Below the pieces are notes generated by a model. It was not told the DNA's origin. It searched no databases and saw nothing but the letters and a program-made list of their open reading frames with translations. 64,000 nucleotides of DNA from Pseudomonas sp. SCB32 (GTDB lineage: Bacteria; Pseudomonadota; Gammaproteobacteria; Pseudomonadales; Pseudomonadaceae): assembly GCF_009189165.1 (NCBI RefSeq), contig NZ_CP045118.1, forward strand, positions 310,001 through 374,000, written 5' to 3'. This document shows positions 1 to 10,145 of this stretch, in pieces (position 1 is the stretch's first letter; every line of letters starts with the position of its first letter). A program made the translations under genes and the position numbers.

Positions 1-1
1 C

Positions 2-1843
2 CTGCACGCCGGACAGAAAGTCGGCCTGATCGGCGCCAACGGCGCCGGCAAGTCGAGCCTGTTTGCCCTGCTGCGCGGCCAGCTCGGCCAGGACTCCGGC
101 GACTGCTACCTGCCGGCGGACTGGCGCATCGCGCACATGCGCCAGGAGGTCGATACCCTCGACCGCCTCGCCGTCGACTACGTGCTCGACGGCGACGTGC
201 ACCTGCGCAAGATCCAGGCGGACCTCGTCGCGGCCGAAGAGGCCCACGATGGCACCGCCCTGGCGCGCCTGCACAGCGAACTGGACAGCGCCGACGGATA
301 CACCGCCGACGCCCGCGCGCGCAAGCTGCTGGCGGGCCTGGGCTTCACCCCCGAGCAGATGGATCGCCGCGTTGGCGACTTCTCCGGTGGCTGGCGGATG
401 CGCCTGAACCTGGCGCAGGCGCTGATGTGCCCGTCCGAACTGCTGCTGCTCGACGAACCGACCAACCACCTCGATCTCGACGCCATCCTCTGGCTGGAAG
501 AGTGGCTCAAGGGCTACCCGGGCACGCTGCTGCTGATCTCCCACGACCGCGATTTCCTCGACGCCGTGGTGGACAACATCGCCCACCTCGAACAGCGCAA
601 GCTGACCCTGTATCGGGGCGGCTACTCGGCCTTCGAGCGCACCCGCGCCGAACGTCTCGCCCAGCAGCAACAGGCGTACGAGAAGCAGCAGGCGCAGCGC
701 GCGCACATGGAAAAGTACATTGCCCGCTTCCGCGCCCAGGCCACCAAAGCCCGCCAGGCGCAGAGCCGGATCAAGGCGCTGGAGCGACTCGAAGAGCTGG
801 CGCCGGCCCACATCGATTCGCCGTTCGACTTCGCCTTCCGCGAGTCCGACAAGATTTCCAGCCCGCTGCTCAACCTCTCCGAAGCCCGCCTGGGCTACGG
901 CGACAAGACCGTGCTGGAGAAGGTCAAGCTGCAGCTGGTGCCTGGCGCGCGCATCGGCCTGCTCGGCCCCAACGGCGCGGGCAAGTCGACCCTGATCAAG
1001 ACCCTGTCCGGCGATCTGTCGCTGCTCTCCGGCGAGCTCGGTCGTGGCGAGAACCTCGCCATCGGCTATTTTGCCCAGCATCAGCTCGACTCGCTGGACC
1101 CCAAGGCAAGCCCGCTGCTGCACCTGGCTCGCATCGCCCCAGCCGAGCGCGAGCAGACCCTGCGCGACTTCCTCGGTGGCTTCGACTTCCGCGGCGAGCG
1201 CTGCGACGAGCCGGTCGTGAATTTCTCCGGTGGCGAGAAGGCGCGCCTGGCCCTGGCGCTGATCGCCTGGCAGAAGCCCAACCTGTTGCTGCTCGACGAA
1301 CCGACCAACCACCTCGACCTGGAAATGCGCCTGGCGCTGACCCTGGCGCTGCAGGAATTCTCCGGCGCCGTGGTGGTGGTGTCCCACGATCGTCACCTGC
1401 TCAAGAGCACCACCGACGAATTCCTGCTGGTGGCCGACGGGCGCATCCAGGAATTCGACGGCGACCTCGACGACTATGCCCGCTGGCTGGTGGATTTCCG
1501 TGCCCGCCAGACGCCGTCTGCGCCTGCAGCACCGGCAGGCGACAAGACCGACAAGCGCGCCCAGCGCCAGGCCGCCGCCGCCCTGCGCCAGCAGCTCGCC
1601 CCGCACAAGCGCGAGGCGGACAAGCTGGAGAAGGAGCTGGGCAAGGTCCACGAACAGCTTGCCGAACTGGAAGAGCGCCTGGGCGACAGCGCGCTCTACG
1701 AGGCCTCGCGCAAGGACGAACTGCGCGACCTGCTGGCTCGCCAGGCGACTCTCAAGACCCGTGAAAGCGAGCTGGAAGAGGACTGGCTGATGGCGCTGGA
1801 AACCCTCGAGGAATTGCAGCGCCAGCTCGAGGACAGCGAGTAA
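2..1843 (+). CDS. ABC-F family ATPase, YheS-like (5' end outside window)
   Basis: Soluble ATPase with two tandem ABC domains and no membrane segments, the layout of ABC-F translation factors that act at the ribosomal E site. The frame is open to base 2, so the first ~25 residues are missing. The first Walker A, GANGAGKS, is at bases 32-55, followed by FSGGW signature and LLLLDEPTNHLDL. The second domain has GPNGAGKST, FSGGEKARL and a second DEPTNHLDL. A basic linker lies between them and a charged coiled-coil tail follows. With the missing residues the length would fit YheS (~640 aa). The family is clear; assignment to YheS rather than Uup rests on length and tail. Confidence 0.9.
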   Translation: MHAGQKVGLIGANGAGKSSLFALLRGQLGQDSGDCYLPADWRIAHMRQEVDTLDRLAVDYVLDGDVHLRKIQADLVAAEEAHDGTALARLHSELDSADGYTADARARKLLAGLGFTPEQMDRRVGDFSGGWRMRLNLAQALMCPSELLLLDEPTNHLDLDAILWLEEWLKGYPGTLLLISHDRDFLDAVVDNIAHLEQRKLTLYRGGYSAFERTRAERLAQQQQAYEKQQAQRAHMEKYIARFRAQATKARQAQSRIKALERLEELAPAHIDSPFDFAFRESDKISSPLLNLSEARLGYGDKTVLEKVKLQLVPGARIGLLGPNGAGKSTLIKTLSGDLSLLSGELGRGENLAIGYFAQHQLDSLDPKASPLLHLARIAPAEREQTLRDFLGGFDFRGERCDEPVVNFSGGEKARLALALIAWQKPNLLLLDEPTNHLDLEMRLALTLALQEFSGAVVVVSHDRHLLKSTTDEFLLVADGRIQEFDGDLDDYARWLVDFRARQTPSAPAAPAGDKTDKRAQRQAAAALRQQLAPHKREADKLEKELGKVHEQLAELEERLGDSALYEASRKDELRDLLARQATLKTRESELEEDWLMALETLEELQRQLEDSE

Positions 1844-1956
1844 TGGAGAGGGCGCCTGCTGAGTTGCAACGGGCGCCCGACATGTTCTTCCAGCGGCCCA
1901 TCGGCCGCTGTCGCGCACCGAACCTCCCCACCACCTTCTGACGGACTCCCCTCACT

Positions 1957-2715
1957 ATGGAATGGCTCACAAGTCCTGAAATCTGGGTCGCCTTTCTGAC
2001 CCTGACTGCCCTGGAAATCGTGCTGGGCATCGACAACATCATCTTCATCTCGATCCTGGTCAGCCGCCTGCCGGCCGCCCAGCAGCCCAAGGCGCGTTTC
2101 TTCGGCCTGGCCCTGGCGATGGGTACGCGCATCCTGCTGTTGCTGTCGATCACCTGGGTGATGCGCCTGACCGCCGACCTGTTCACGGTGTTCGGTCACG
2201 GCATCTCCGGACGCGACCTGATCCTGTTCTTCGGCGGCCTGTTCCTGCTGTTCAAGAGCACCCTGGAGATCTTCCACAGCCTCGAAGGCGCGGAAGAGGG
2301 CGGGCAGCAGGGCGGCAAGGCGCGCGGCTTCATGGGCATCATCATCCAGATCGCGATCATCGACATCGTCTTCTCCCTGGACTCGGTGATCACCGCCGTC
2401 GGCCTGGTGCAGCACGTGCCGGTGATGATCGCTGCCATCGTCATCTCGGTCGGCGTGATGATGCTCTCGGCCGGCACCATCAGTGAATTCATCGACAAGC
2501 ACCCGTCGCTGAAGATGCTGGCGCTGTCGTTCCTCATCGTGGTCGGCACCGTACTGATCGCCGAATCCTTCGAAGTCCACATTCCCAAGGGCTACGTGTA
2601 CTTCGCCATGGCCTTCTCGCTGGCGGTGGAGGCGATCAACATCCGCCTTCGCGGCGCCATGGCGCGCAAGCGCGGCGAAGAGCCGGTGAAGCTGCGCAAG
2701 GATGTGCCGAGCTGA
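1957..2715 (+). CDS. TerC-family integral membrane protein
   Basis: 252-aa polytopic inner-membrane protein of the TerC (PF03741) family, members of which are linked to tellurite resistance and to metal export or metalation of secreted proteins. The acidic intramembrane motifs EIVLGIDNIIF (near residue 20) and DIVFSLDSVITAVG (near residue 135) are both present; their Asp residues are thought to bind metal. About seven hydrophobic segments are visible. It lies 113 bp after the ABC-F gene and ends at a strong terminator, so it may be monocistronic. The substrate cannot be told from sequence. Confidence 0.88.
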   Translation: MEWLTSPEIWVAFLTLTALEIVLGIDNIIFISILVSRLPAAQQPKARFFGLALAMGTRILLLLSITWVMRLTADLFTVFGHGISGRDLILFFGGLFLLFKSTLEIFHSLEGAEEGGQQGGKARGFMGIIIQIAIIDIVFSLDSVITAVGLVQHVPVMIAAIVISVGVMMLSAGTISEFIDKHPSLKMLALSFLIVVGTVLIAESFEVHIPKGYVYFAMAFSLAVEAINIRLRGAMARKRGEEPVKLRKDVPS

Positions 2716-2728
2716 TCGGAGTGCCATG

Positions 2729-2763
2729 ACAGAAAGCCCGGCCTAGTGCCGGGCTTTCTGTTT
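2729..2763 (+). terminator. Rho-independent terminator after the TerC gene
   Basis: Stem ACAGAAAGCCCGGC / GCCGGGCTTTCTGT with a 5-nt loop, followed by TTTG. It is near symmetric and could also act on antisense transcripts. Confidence 0.85.
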
Positions 2764-2767
2764 GTGT

Positions 2768-2814
2768 GTAGGAGCGGGCCATGCCCGCGATCGCGCGCAT
2801 GGCGCGCCCCTACA
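2768..2814. repeat. REP-like palindrome (GTAGGAGCG family)
   Basis: Starts GTAGGAGCGGGCCATGCCCG and ends in an inverted half, GGCGCGCCCCTAC. This family recurs at 6184, 12406, 17841, 28986, 29441, 53081, 53140, 53551, 61604, 63459 and 63528 in this window. Confidence 0.8.
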
Positions 2815-2934
2815 GGTCGACTCCTTGCGATGGGAAATGCGTCTGTCGGCAATACTGGGCGGCGCTACGCGACTAGGGCACACTGAGCCTCCGTAACAAA
2901 TTATTGCGCCTGCCTGGGCGCCGTGAGGTCCGCA

Positions 2935-3564
2935 ATGCTCGCCAGTACCTGGTTCGCCTTCTTCATTGCCTGCTGGCTGATCAGCCTGTCGCCGGGTGCC
3001 GGCGCCATCGCCTCGATGTCGTGCGGGCTGCAGTACGGTTTCGCGCGCGGCTACTGGAACGCGCTGGGCCTGCAGTTCGGCCTGGCCCTGCAGATCGCTG
3101 TGGTCGCCGCCGGCGTTGGCGCGCTGCTGTCTGCCTCCGCGGTCGCCTTCAGCGCGATCAAGTGGTTCGGCGTGGTCTACCTCGTCTACCTCGCTTACCG
3201 CCAATGGACCTCGCCGCCGCAGGCGATGGTCGCGGAAGGGGAGCGCCCCATCGGCCGGCCGCTGTCCCTGGTGCTGCGTGGCTTCCTGGTCAACGCCAGC
3301 AACCCCAAGGCGGTGATCTTCATGTTGGCGGTGCTGCCGCAGTTCGTCGATCCGCACCGGCCGATGGCGATCCAGTACGTGATCATGGGCGCGACCATGA
3401 TCACCGTCGACCTGATCGTCATGGCCGGCTACACCGGTCTGGCCGCCCGTGTCCTGCGCGCATTGCGCTCGCCACGCCAGCAGCGGCTGATGAATCGTAC
3501 CTTCGCCACCCTGTTCGTGGGTGCCGCCGGGCTGCTCGCCAGCGTGCGCCGCGCCGCGGCCTGA
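2935..3564 (+). CDS. LysE/RhtB-family amino-acid exporter
   Basis: 209-aa membrane protein of the LysE family, which exports amino acids or their analogues. The family signature SPGAGAIASM lies in the first membrane segment, and NASNPKAVIFML matches the conserved NPK segment in the middle. About six hydrophobic stretches are present. The frame opens at a GTG at 2923, but GTGAGG there is better read as the ribosome-binding site for ATG 2935, 6-7 bases on, so I chose the ATG. Substrate unknown. Confidence 0.85.
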   Translation: MLASTWFAFFIACWLISLSPGAGAIASMSCGLQYGFARGYWNALGLQFGLALQIAVVAAGVGALLSASAVAFSAIKWFGVVYLVYLAYRQWTSPPQAMVAEGERPIGRPLSLVLRGFLVNASNPKAVIFMLAVLPQFVDPHRPMAIQYVIMGATMITVDLIVMAGYTGLAARVLRALRSPRQQRLMNRTFATLFVGAAGLLASVRRAAA

Positions 3565-3630
3565 GGGCCTTGCGAAGCATCCGGAGCGCCGTCGTAGACG
3601 CTTCGGATGCAGCTTCACGGGACATTATCC

Positions 3631-3659
3631 TTGCATAGCGGGAAACCTGAGGTGACAAT
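3631..3659 (+). promoter_or_regulatory. Sigma-70-type promoter for the FTR1 iron permease
   Basis: TTGCAT (3631-3636) and GACAAT (3654-3659) are separated by exactly 17 bases. The predicted start of transcription is near 3666, giving a leader of only ~25 nt. Confidence 0.6.
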
Positions 3660-3663
3660 TTAA

Positions 3664-3682
3664 ACTCATTCATTCTCATTTA
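3664..3682. promoter_or_regulatory. Candidate Fur box over the FTR1 transcription start
   Basis: ACTCATTCATTCTCATTT on the + strand reads AAATGAGAATGAATGAGT on the other, containing the Fur half-site TGAGAAT and an overlapping related repeat. It sits just downstream of the predicted -10, where Fur would block transcription. An iron-uptake gene follows, which supports the call. The second half-site is imperfect. Confidence 0.55.
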
Positions 3683-3691
3683 GCTTCCGCT

Positions 3692-5593
3692 ATGCAACCC
3701 TCCAAATTTCTCGTCTGGCTGTTGCCGCTGGTCGGCCTTTGCAGCCTTGGAGCTTATGCCGACACGGCTGTCGACCCCTCTCAAGCCCTTCACCTGCTCA
3801 GTTATCTCGCTGCCGACTATCCGCCTACCGTGGCCGACGGCCAGGTCGTCGACGCCAGCGAGTACAAGGAGCAGCTGGAGTTCGTCGGTAATCTCCACGC
3901 GCTGATCCTGACCCTGCCGGCCCTTCCGGCGCGCGCTGACCTGGAGCAGGCGGCCGACGCGCTCAAGCAGGCCATCGAGCAGCGCCAGCCCGGTGCACAG
4001 GTCGCCCAGCAGGCGCGTCACCTGGAGGCGCGCATCGCTGATGTCTACCAGGTGGTGCAGACCCCCTCGATCACCCCTGATCCGGCCCGCGCCGCCGAGA
4101 TCTACGCCCAGCAGTGCTCGATCTGCCACGGCGATGCCGGCAAGGGAGACGGCCCGGCGGGCATCGGCCTGGAGCCGCCGCCGGCCAACCTGACCGACCG
4201 CGCGCGCCTGGATCACCTGAGCCTGTATGACCTGCACAACGTCATCGGCCTGGGTGTGGCGGGCACCGACATGCCGGCCTTCGCCGACCAGCTCGACGAG
4301 CGTCAGCGCTGGGACCTGGCAGCCTACGTCGCGGGCCTCAGCGCCGGCCAGGCCAAGGCTGATCCGGCCCACGCCTACCCGCTGCCGACCTTGTCCACCC
4401 AGACGCCGGCGGAAGTCGCCGAGCGCGATGGCGAAGCTGCGGCCGAGAGCTTCCGCGTCCTGCGCGCCCACCCGCCGCTGGAGCACCGTGGCCCGGCGCA
4501 GCAGATCGACTACACCACCGCGACGCTGGAGAAGAGCTTCGCCGTGTACCGCACGGGTGACCACGACCAGGCCTACGACCTCTCCGTCGCCGCCTACCTG
4601 GAAGGCTTCGAGCTGGTGGAAAGCTCGCTGGACAACGTCGACGCCGACCTGCGCAAAGCCACCGAGAAGCAGCTGATGGCCTACCGTCAGGCGCTGCGCG
4701 ACGGCCAGCCGGAAGCCGAGGTGGCCCAGCAGCTGGAACTGGCCAAGGCCAAGCTGGCGGCCGCCGCCAAGGCCCTGAGTGGCGACTCCCTGAGCTTCTC
4801 CATCAGCTTCATTTCGGCCCTGCTGATCCTCCTGCGCGAAGGCGTGGAAGCGATCCTGGTGCTCGCGGCGATCCTCGCTTTCCTGCGCAACACCGGGCAG
4901 GAGCAGGCCGTGCGCGGCGTCCACATCGGCTGGGGCCTGGCCTTCGTCGCCGGTTTCGCCACCTGGGCGGTAGCGGCCTACGTGATCGACATCGGCGGTG
5001 CCCAGCGCGAGCTGATGGAAGGCTTCACCTCGCTGTTCGCCTGCGTGATGGTGCTCTGGCTCGGCGTGTGGATGCACGACCGCCGCCACGCTGCCGCCTG
5101 GCAGGACTACATCCGCAGCAGCCTGGTGGGCGGCGGTGGCCGCTTCGGCTTCGCCGTGCTGGCGTTCTTCTCGGTGTACCGCGAGCTGTTCGAAGTCATC
5201 CTGTTCTACGAAACCCTCTGGTTGCAGGCCGGCCCGGCCGGGCACAACGCGGTGATCGCCGGTGCGGGCAGCGCCGTGGTGATTCTGATCGCCATCGCCT
5301 GGGTGATCCTGCGCGGTTCGGCCAGGTTGCCGCTGAAGCTGTTCTTCACCGTCAATGCCGCGTTGCTCTGTGCCCTGTCGGTGGTCTTCGCCGGCCACGG
5401 CGTGGTCGCCCTGCAGGAAGCCGGGGTGATCGGTACCCGCCCGGTGCCGTTCTTCGACTTCGACTGGCTCGGCATCAAGGCCGACGCCTATTCGCTGTCC
5501 GCCCAGGCCGTGGCGCTGCTGTCGGTGGCGGTGCTCTATGGGCGCAGCTACTTCTCGGAGCGCCGCAAGGCGGCGGAAGTGGCCTCGTCCTGA
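3692..5593 (+). CDS. Cytochrome c-fused FTR1-family iron permease
   Basis: 633 aa. A signal peptide of ~23 residues ends at GAYA; a periplasmic region contains one c-type haem site, CSICHG (near residue 146); the C-terminal half (from ~365) is an FTR1 membrane domain. The permease motifs REGVE and RELFE, in which the Glu residues carry Fe(III), are both present. FTR1 proteins import iron oxidised on the outside; the fused cytochrome may supply or accept electrons for that. A Fur-like site precedes it. No Shine-Dalgarno sequence is visible before ATG 3692, but the signal peptide supports this start. It could instead be called an EfeU/FTR1-like high-affinity iron transporter. Confidence 0.9.
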   Translation: MQPSKFLVWLLPLVGLCSLGAYADTAVDPSQALHLLSYLAADYPPTVADGQVVDASEYKEQLEFVGNLHALILTLPALPARADLEQAADALKQAIEQRQPGAQVAQQARHLEARIADVYQVVQTPSITPDPARAAEIYAQQCSICHGDAGKGDGPAGIGLEPPPANLTDRARLDHLSLYDLHNVIGLGVAGTDMPAFADQLDERQRWDLAAYVAGLSAGQAKADPAHAYPLPTLSTQTPAEVAERDGEAAAESFRVLRAHPPLEHRGPAQQIDYTTATLEKSFAVYRTGDHDQAYDLSVAAYLEGFELVESSLDNVDADLRKATEKQLMAYRQALRDGQPEAEVAQQLELAKAKLAAAAKALSGDSLSFSISFISALLILLREGVEAILVLAAILAFLRNTGQEQAVRGVHIGWGLAFVAGFATWAVAAYVIDIGGAQRELMEGFTSLFACVMVLWLGVWMHDRRHAAAWQDYIRSSLVGGGGRFGFAVLAFFSVYRELFEVILFYETLWLQAGPAGHNAVIAGAGSAVVILIAIAWVILRGSARLPLKLFFTVNAALLCALSVVFAGHGVVALQEAGVIGTRPVPFFDFDWLGIKADAYSLSAQAVALLSVAVLYGRSYFSERRKAAEVASS

Positions 5594-5667
5594 GGCGATA
5601 ACCGAGCGACCCGCGACGGCCAGTGCGATACTGGCCGTCGTGCTTTTCGAAGGAAGGTTTTCCCCTG

Positions 5668-6138
5668 ATGCGTATCTGGATCGACGCCGACGCCTGCCCG
5701 CGTGCGGCCAAGGAGCTGGTGGCGAAGTTCGCCTTGAAGCGCAAGCTGGAGGTGGTGATGGTCGCCGGCCAGCCCGTGGCCAAGCCGCCGTTCGCCTGCG
5801 TCAGCCTGGTGGTGGTGCCCAGCGGGATGGACGCCGCCGACGACTACCTGGTGGAGCAGGCCGAGCCCGGCGACCTGGTGATCTGCAGCGACGTGCCACT
5901 GGCCGACCGGCTGGTGAAGAAGGGCGTCGATGCGCTGGACCCGCGTGGCCGCGAGTTCGACGAGAAGAACATGGGCGAGCGCCTGGCGGTGCGCAACCTG
6001 TTCACCGACCTGCGCGAGCAGGGGGCGGTGGGTGGCGGGCAGGCGCCCTACGGCGACAAGGACCGGCAGGCCTTCGCCAACGGTCTGGATCGGCTGCTGA
6101 CGCGCTTGATGCGCGAGGCGGAAGCTCGCAAGCCCTGA
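5668..6138 (+). CDS. YaiI/YqxD (UPF0178) family protein
   Basis: 156-aa soluble protein of the UPF0178 family (DUF188, PIN-like fold), biochemical role not established. It begins MRIWIDADACPRAAKEL, the family N-terminal signature whose Asp residues suggest a nuclease-like metal site, and has CSDVPLADRLVKKG and DPRGREF further on. ATG 5668 was chosen over an upstream in-frame codon at 5623 because AAGGAAGG lies 10-17 bases before it and because the family motif starts there. Confidence 0.88.
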   Translation: MRIWIDADACPRAAKELVAKFALKRKLEVVMVAGQPVAKPPFACVSLVVVPSGMDAADDYLVEQAEPGDLVICSDVPLADRLVKKGVDALDPRGREFDEKNMGERLAVRNLFTDLREQGAVGGGQAPYGDKDRQAFANGLDRLLTRLMREAEARKP

Positions 6139-6177
6139 ATGAAAACGCCCGGCAATGCCGGGCGTTTTCATTCAGGG
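6133..6177. terminator. Bidirectional terminator between yaiI-like gene and elbB
   Basis: Perfect 21-bp stem (6133-6153 with 6157-6177) around a 3-nt loop. The GC core CGCCCGGC/GCCGGGCG is flanked by AAAA and TTTT, so it can end both converging transcripts. It overlaps the yaiI-like stop codon. Confidence 0.88.
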
Positions 6178-6183
6178 CTGAGC

Positions 6184-6253
6184 GTAGGAGCGGACTTCGT
6201 CCGCGATAGGTCCGCATCGCGCCGGAAACCATCGCGGACGGAGTCCGCTCCTA
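6184..6253. repeat. Paired REP-like palindromes, inverted
   Basis: GTAGGAGCGGACTTCGTCCG and its inverse CGGACGGAGTCCGCTCCTAT face each other across a short spacer. This is the usual head-to-head doublet of Pseudomonas REP elements. Confidence 0.8.
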
Positions 6254-6265
6254 TGAGGTCAACCC

Positions 6266-6919
6266 TCAGGCCAGCTCCAGCACCCGGTCGACCGCCTTGT
6301 TGATGCCGCTGGCGGCTTCGGCGATGGACTGCGCCAGCATGTAGGCCGGGGTGGTGACCAGCTTGTGCGCCTTGTCTTCGACGATGTCTTCCACCGCGCA
6401 GTCGACGTGCTTGGCGCCCATTTTGGTCAGCACCTGGGCGGTGCCCGCGTCGGTGCCAATGGTGCATTCCACGCCGGCGCCATAAATGCGGGCGGCCATG
6501 GCTGGGGCGATGCAGATCAGGCCGACCGGCTTCTTCGCCGCAGCGAAGGCCTTGGCCAGGGCCAGCACGTCAGGCTGCACTTCGCACTGGTCGCCCTTGA
6601 AGGCGAAGTCGCTGAGGTTCTTCGCGGCGCCGAAGCCGCCGGGGACCAGCAGCGCGTCGAAATCTTCCACCTTGGCTTCGCGGACGTCCTTCACTTCACC
6701 ACGGGCGATGCGCGCGGACTCCACCAGTACGTTGCGGCTCTCGGCCATTTCCTCACCGGTCAGGTGGTTCAGCACGTGGTGCTGGGCGATGTTCGGGGCG
6801 AAGCACTGCACCTTCGCACCGCGCTGGGAAAGGCGCAGCAGGGTGATCACGCTTTCGTGGATTTCAGCGCCGTCGTAGACGCCACAGCCGGAGAGGATGA
6901 CGGCAACTTTCTTTTGCAT
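6266..6919 (-). CDS. elbB: ElbB / isoprenoid biosynthesis glyoxalase, DJ-1 superfamily
   Basis: 217 aa, class I glutamine-amidotransferase-like (DJ-1/PfpI) fold. It begins MQKKVAVILSGCGVYDG with Glu in GAEIHES, and has the nucleophile-elbow Cys in PVGLICIAPAMA. E. coli ElbB (once called an enhancer of lycopene synthesis) has glyoxalase activity; the in vivo role is uncertain. ATG 6919 is preceded by AGGAG at the right distance and the 19 upstream in-frame codons do not resemble the family. It converges on the UPF0178 gene across a shared terminator. Confidence 0.88.
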   Translation of the reverse strand: MQKKVAVILSGCGVYDGAEIHESVITLLRLSQRGAKVQCFAPNIAQHHVLNHLTGEEMAESRNVLVESARIARGEVKDVREAKVEDFDALLVPGGFGAAKNLSDFAFKGDQCEVQPDVLALAKAFAAAKKPVGLICIAPAMAARIYGAGVECTIGTDAGTAQVLTKMGAKHVDCAVEDIVEDKAHKLVTTPAYMLAQSIAEAASGINKAVDRVLELA

Positions 6920-7073
6920 GGACTGCTCCTGTTCGGGAATACCGGGCGTGTCGCGATATGCCGCCCGGGTTGTCACCGGCGGTCGGGGCCGGCGATGGGC
7001 AAGGGGCTAGGATCAATCATCAGGGCGCGTTGGCCCTGAGGCCTTCCCATAAGCATAACGACTCGGCCGAGCC

Positions 7074-8312
7074 ATGAACTACATCCTCTTCGCGGTACCC
7101 TTCTTTTTCCTCCTGATCGCGATCGAGTTGCTCGCCGACCGCTGGCGGGGTGTCAGCACCTATCGACTGAGCGACGCGCTGAACAGCCTCAGCGCTGGCG
7201 TGCTGTCCACCACTAGCGGGCTGCTGAGCAAGGGGTTGGGGCTGGTGACCTATACCCTCGCCTGGCAGCATCTGGAGCTGTTCGAGCTGTCCGCCCGGAG
7301 CCTTTGGGTCTGGGTGTTCGCCTTTGTCTTCTATGACTTCTGCTACTACTGGAACCACCGCCTGGGCCACGAGCGCAACGTGCTCTGGGCGGCGCATTCG
7401 GTGCACCACCAGAGCGAGGACTACAACCTCTCCACCGCGCTGCGGCAGACCAGCACCGGCTTCATCTTCGGCTGGATCTTCTACCTGCCGATGGCGGTGG
7501 CCGGCGTGCCGCCGCTGGTGTTCCTCACCGTCGCCGCGCTGAACCTGCTGTACCAGTTCTGGGTTCACACCCGGCACATTCCCAAGCTTGGCGCGTTCGA
7601 GTGGATCTTCATCACCCCGTCCAACCACCGGGTGCACCACGCGCAGAACCCGGTGTACATGGATCGCAACTACGGTGGCGTATTCATTGTCTGGGACCGG
7701 CTGTTCGGCACTTTCCAGGAGGAGCTGGACGAGGAACCGGTGGTGTTCGGCGTAACCGTGCCGCTGGCCAGCTGGAACCCGCTGTGGGCCAACCTGCAGG
7801 TCTACGCGCACCTGTGGAACGATGCGCGCCGTGCCGCCAGCGGTTGGGACAAGCTGCGTATCTGGTTCATGCGCACCGGCTGGCGCCCGGAGGATGTCGC
7901 CCAGCGTTATCCGATGGAAAAGCCCGATCTGAGCACCTTCCGCAAATTTGATGTGCCGCTCGGGCGCGGTCGCCAGTGGTATGCGCTCGTGCAGTTCGTC
8001 GGCTATGTCCTGGGCGGGACCTGGCTGCTGGGCGTGGGCGGTGGCTGGGAGGCGCTGCCGCTGGTGATCGGCCTGGCCTGGATGGCGTTCGGGCTCTACG
8101 CCATCGGCGCCTGGCTGGAGAACCGGACCTGGGCGCTGAAGCTGGAAGTGCTGCGCCTGGCGCTCAATGTGCCGGTGCTGGTGGCGCTGGTGCTGTGCGG
8201 GGGCATGGCATGGCCGCAGTGGACGCCCTGGGCGCTGGCGGTCTACACGCTGGGGAGCCTGATCGGGTTGCTGGGCCTGCGGCGCGCCGAGCGGCTACCC
8301 CAGGCCGTCTGA
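7074..8312 (+). CDS. Sterol desaturase / fatty acid hydroxylase family membrane protein
   Basis: 412-aa membrane di-iron oxygenase. The three histidine clusters of the superfamily are present: HRLGH (near residue 97), HSVHH (near 110) and HRVHH (near 184), expected to bind two irons. Hydrophobic segments precede these, and a C-terminal region of ~110 residues adds several more segments. Substrate could be a fatty acid, sterol-like lipid or alkylglycerol; the sequence does not decide. It is convergent with the DedA gene, only 4 bp apart. Confidence 0.85.
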   Translation: MNYILFAVPFFFLLIAIELLADRWRGVSTYRLSDALNSLSAGVLSTTSGLLSKGLGLVTYTLAWQHLELFELSARSLWVWVFAFVFYDFCYYWNHRLGHERNVLWAAHSVHHQSEDYNLSTALRQTSTGFIFGWIFYLPMAVAGVPPLVFLTVAALNLLYQFWVHTRHIPKLGAFEWIFITPSNHRVHHAQNPVYMDRNYGGVFIVWDRLFGTFQEELDEEPVVFGVTVPLASWNPLWANLQVYAHLWNDARRAASGWDKLRIWFMRTGWRPEDVAQRYPMEKPDLSTFRKFDVPLGRGRQWYALVQFVGYVLGGTWLLGVGGGWEALPLVIGLAWMAFGLYAIGAWLENRTWALKLEVLRLALNVPVLVALVLCGGMAWPQWTPWALAVYTLGSLIGLLGLRRAERLPQAV

Positions 8313-8316
8313 CGGA

Positions 8317-8874
8317 TCAGGTCTTGCTGGCGTTCTTGAAGCGGCGGTGCAGCCAGAGCAGCAGGCCGATGACGATCAGGCCGCCAAGCACCATCAGCTC
8401 GTACTTCTTGATGTTGCCCAGTACGCCTTCGAGCACGCTACCGAAGTAGTAGGCCGCCGAACCCAGCACAGTGGCCCAGACGATGGCGCCGATGCCGTTG
8501 AGCAGCAGGTAGCGCGCCGGCGGGTAGCCGGACAGGCCGATGGCCACTGGCATCACGGTGCGCAGGCCGTAGACGAAGCGGAAGCTCAGCACCCACACAT
8601 CAGGGCGGCGGCGCACATGCTCCAGCGCCTTGTCGCCCATCTGCTGCCAGCGTGGCTTGCGCGCGAGCAGCTTGCGGCCATGGCGGCGGCCGAGGAAGTA
8701 CCACAGCTGGTCGCCGGCGTAGCTGCCCAGGAAGGCCACGGCAATAACGTATTCCAGCTGCATATAGCCGCGAAATGCCAGGAAACCGGCCAGAACCAGA
8801 ATGGTCTCGCCCTCGAAGAAGGTGCCGAGGAACAGGGCGATGTAGCCGAAATCCTGCAGGAATTGTTGGAGCAT
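8317..8874 (-). CDS. DedA-family membrane protein
   Basis: 185 aa, SNARE-associated/DedA family. The N-terminal FFEGETILVLAGFLA and the later FRFVYGLRTVMPVAIGLSG with the conserved Arg and Gly residues are family hallmarks. DedA proteins are linked to undecaprenyl-phosphate or lipid flipping and proton-dependent envelope homeostasis. No clear ribosome-binding site precedes ATG 8874. It is divergent from hemB across 236 bp. Confidence 0.88.
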   Translation of the reverse strand: MLQQFLQDFGYIALFLGTFFEGETILVLAGFLAFRGYMQLEYVIAVAFLGSYAGDQLWYFLGRRHGRKLLARKPRWQQMGDKALEHVRRRPDVWVLSFRFVYGLRTVMPVAIGLSGYPPARYLLLNGIGAIVWATVLGSAAYYFGSVLEGVLGNIKKYELMVLGGLIVIGLLLWLHRRFKNASKT

Positions 8875-9023
8875 TATCGAGGCAACGCAGCGAAATGAAC
8901 GCGAAGCCTAACCCGGTTGTCGCTCCGGGGGAAGGCGTGCCAGTCATCACCCATGACCTGGGGCAATTCCCATCCGGCCGTTCGCTGCCAGCCAGCCGGT
9001 GCGGCGGGACTCCGCGACCTTGA

Positions 9024-10124
<1,101 letters not shown>

Positions 10125-10145
10125 CCCCCGTCGACGAGAATTGCG

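Noticed and set aside
3680..5398. 572-codon minus-strand frame opposite the FTR1 gene
   Set aside because: Antisense shadow; the + strand has a signal peptide, haem motif and permease motifs.
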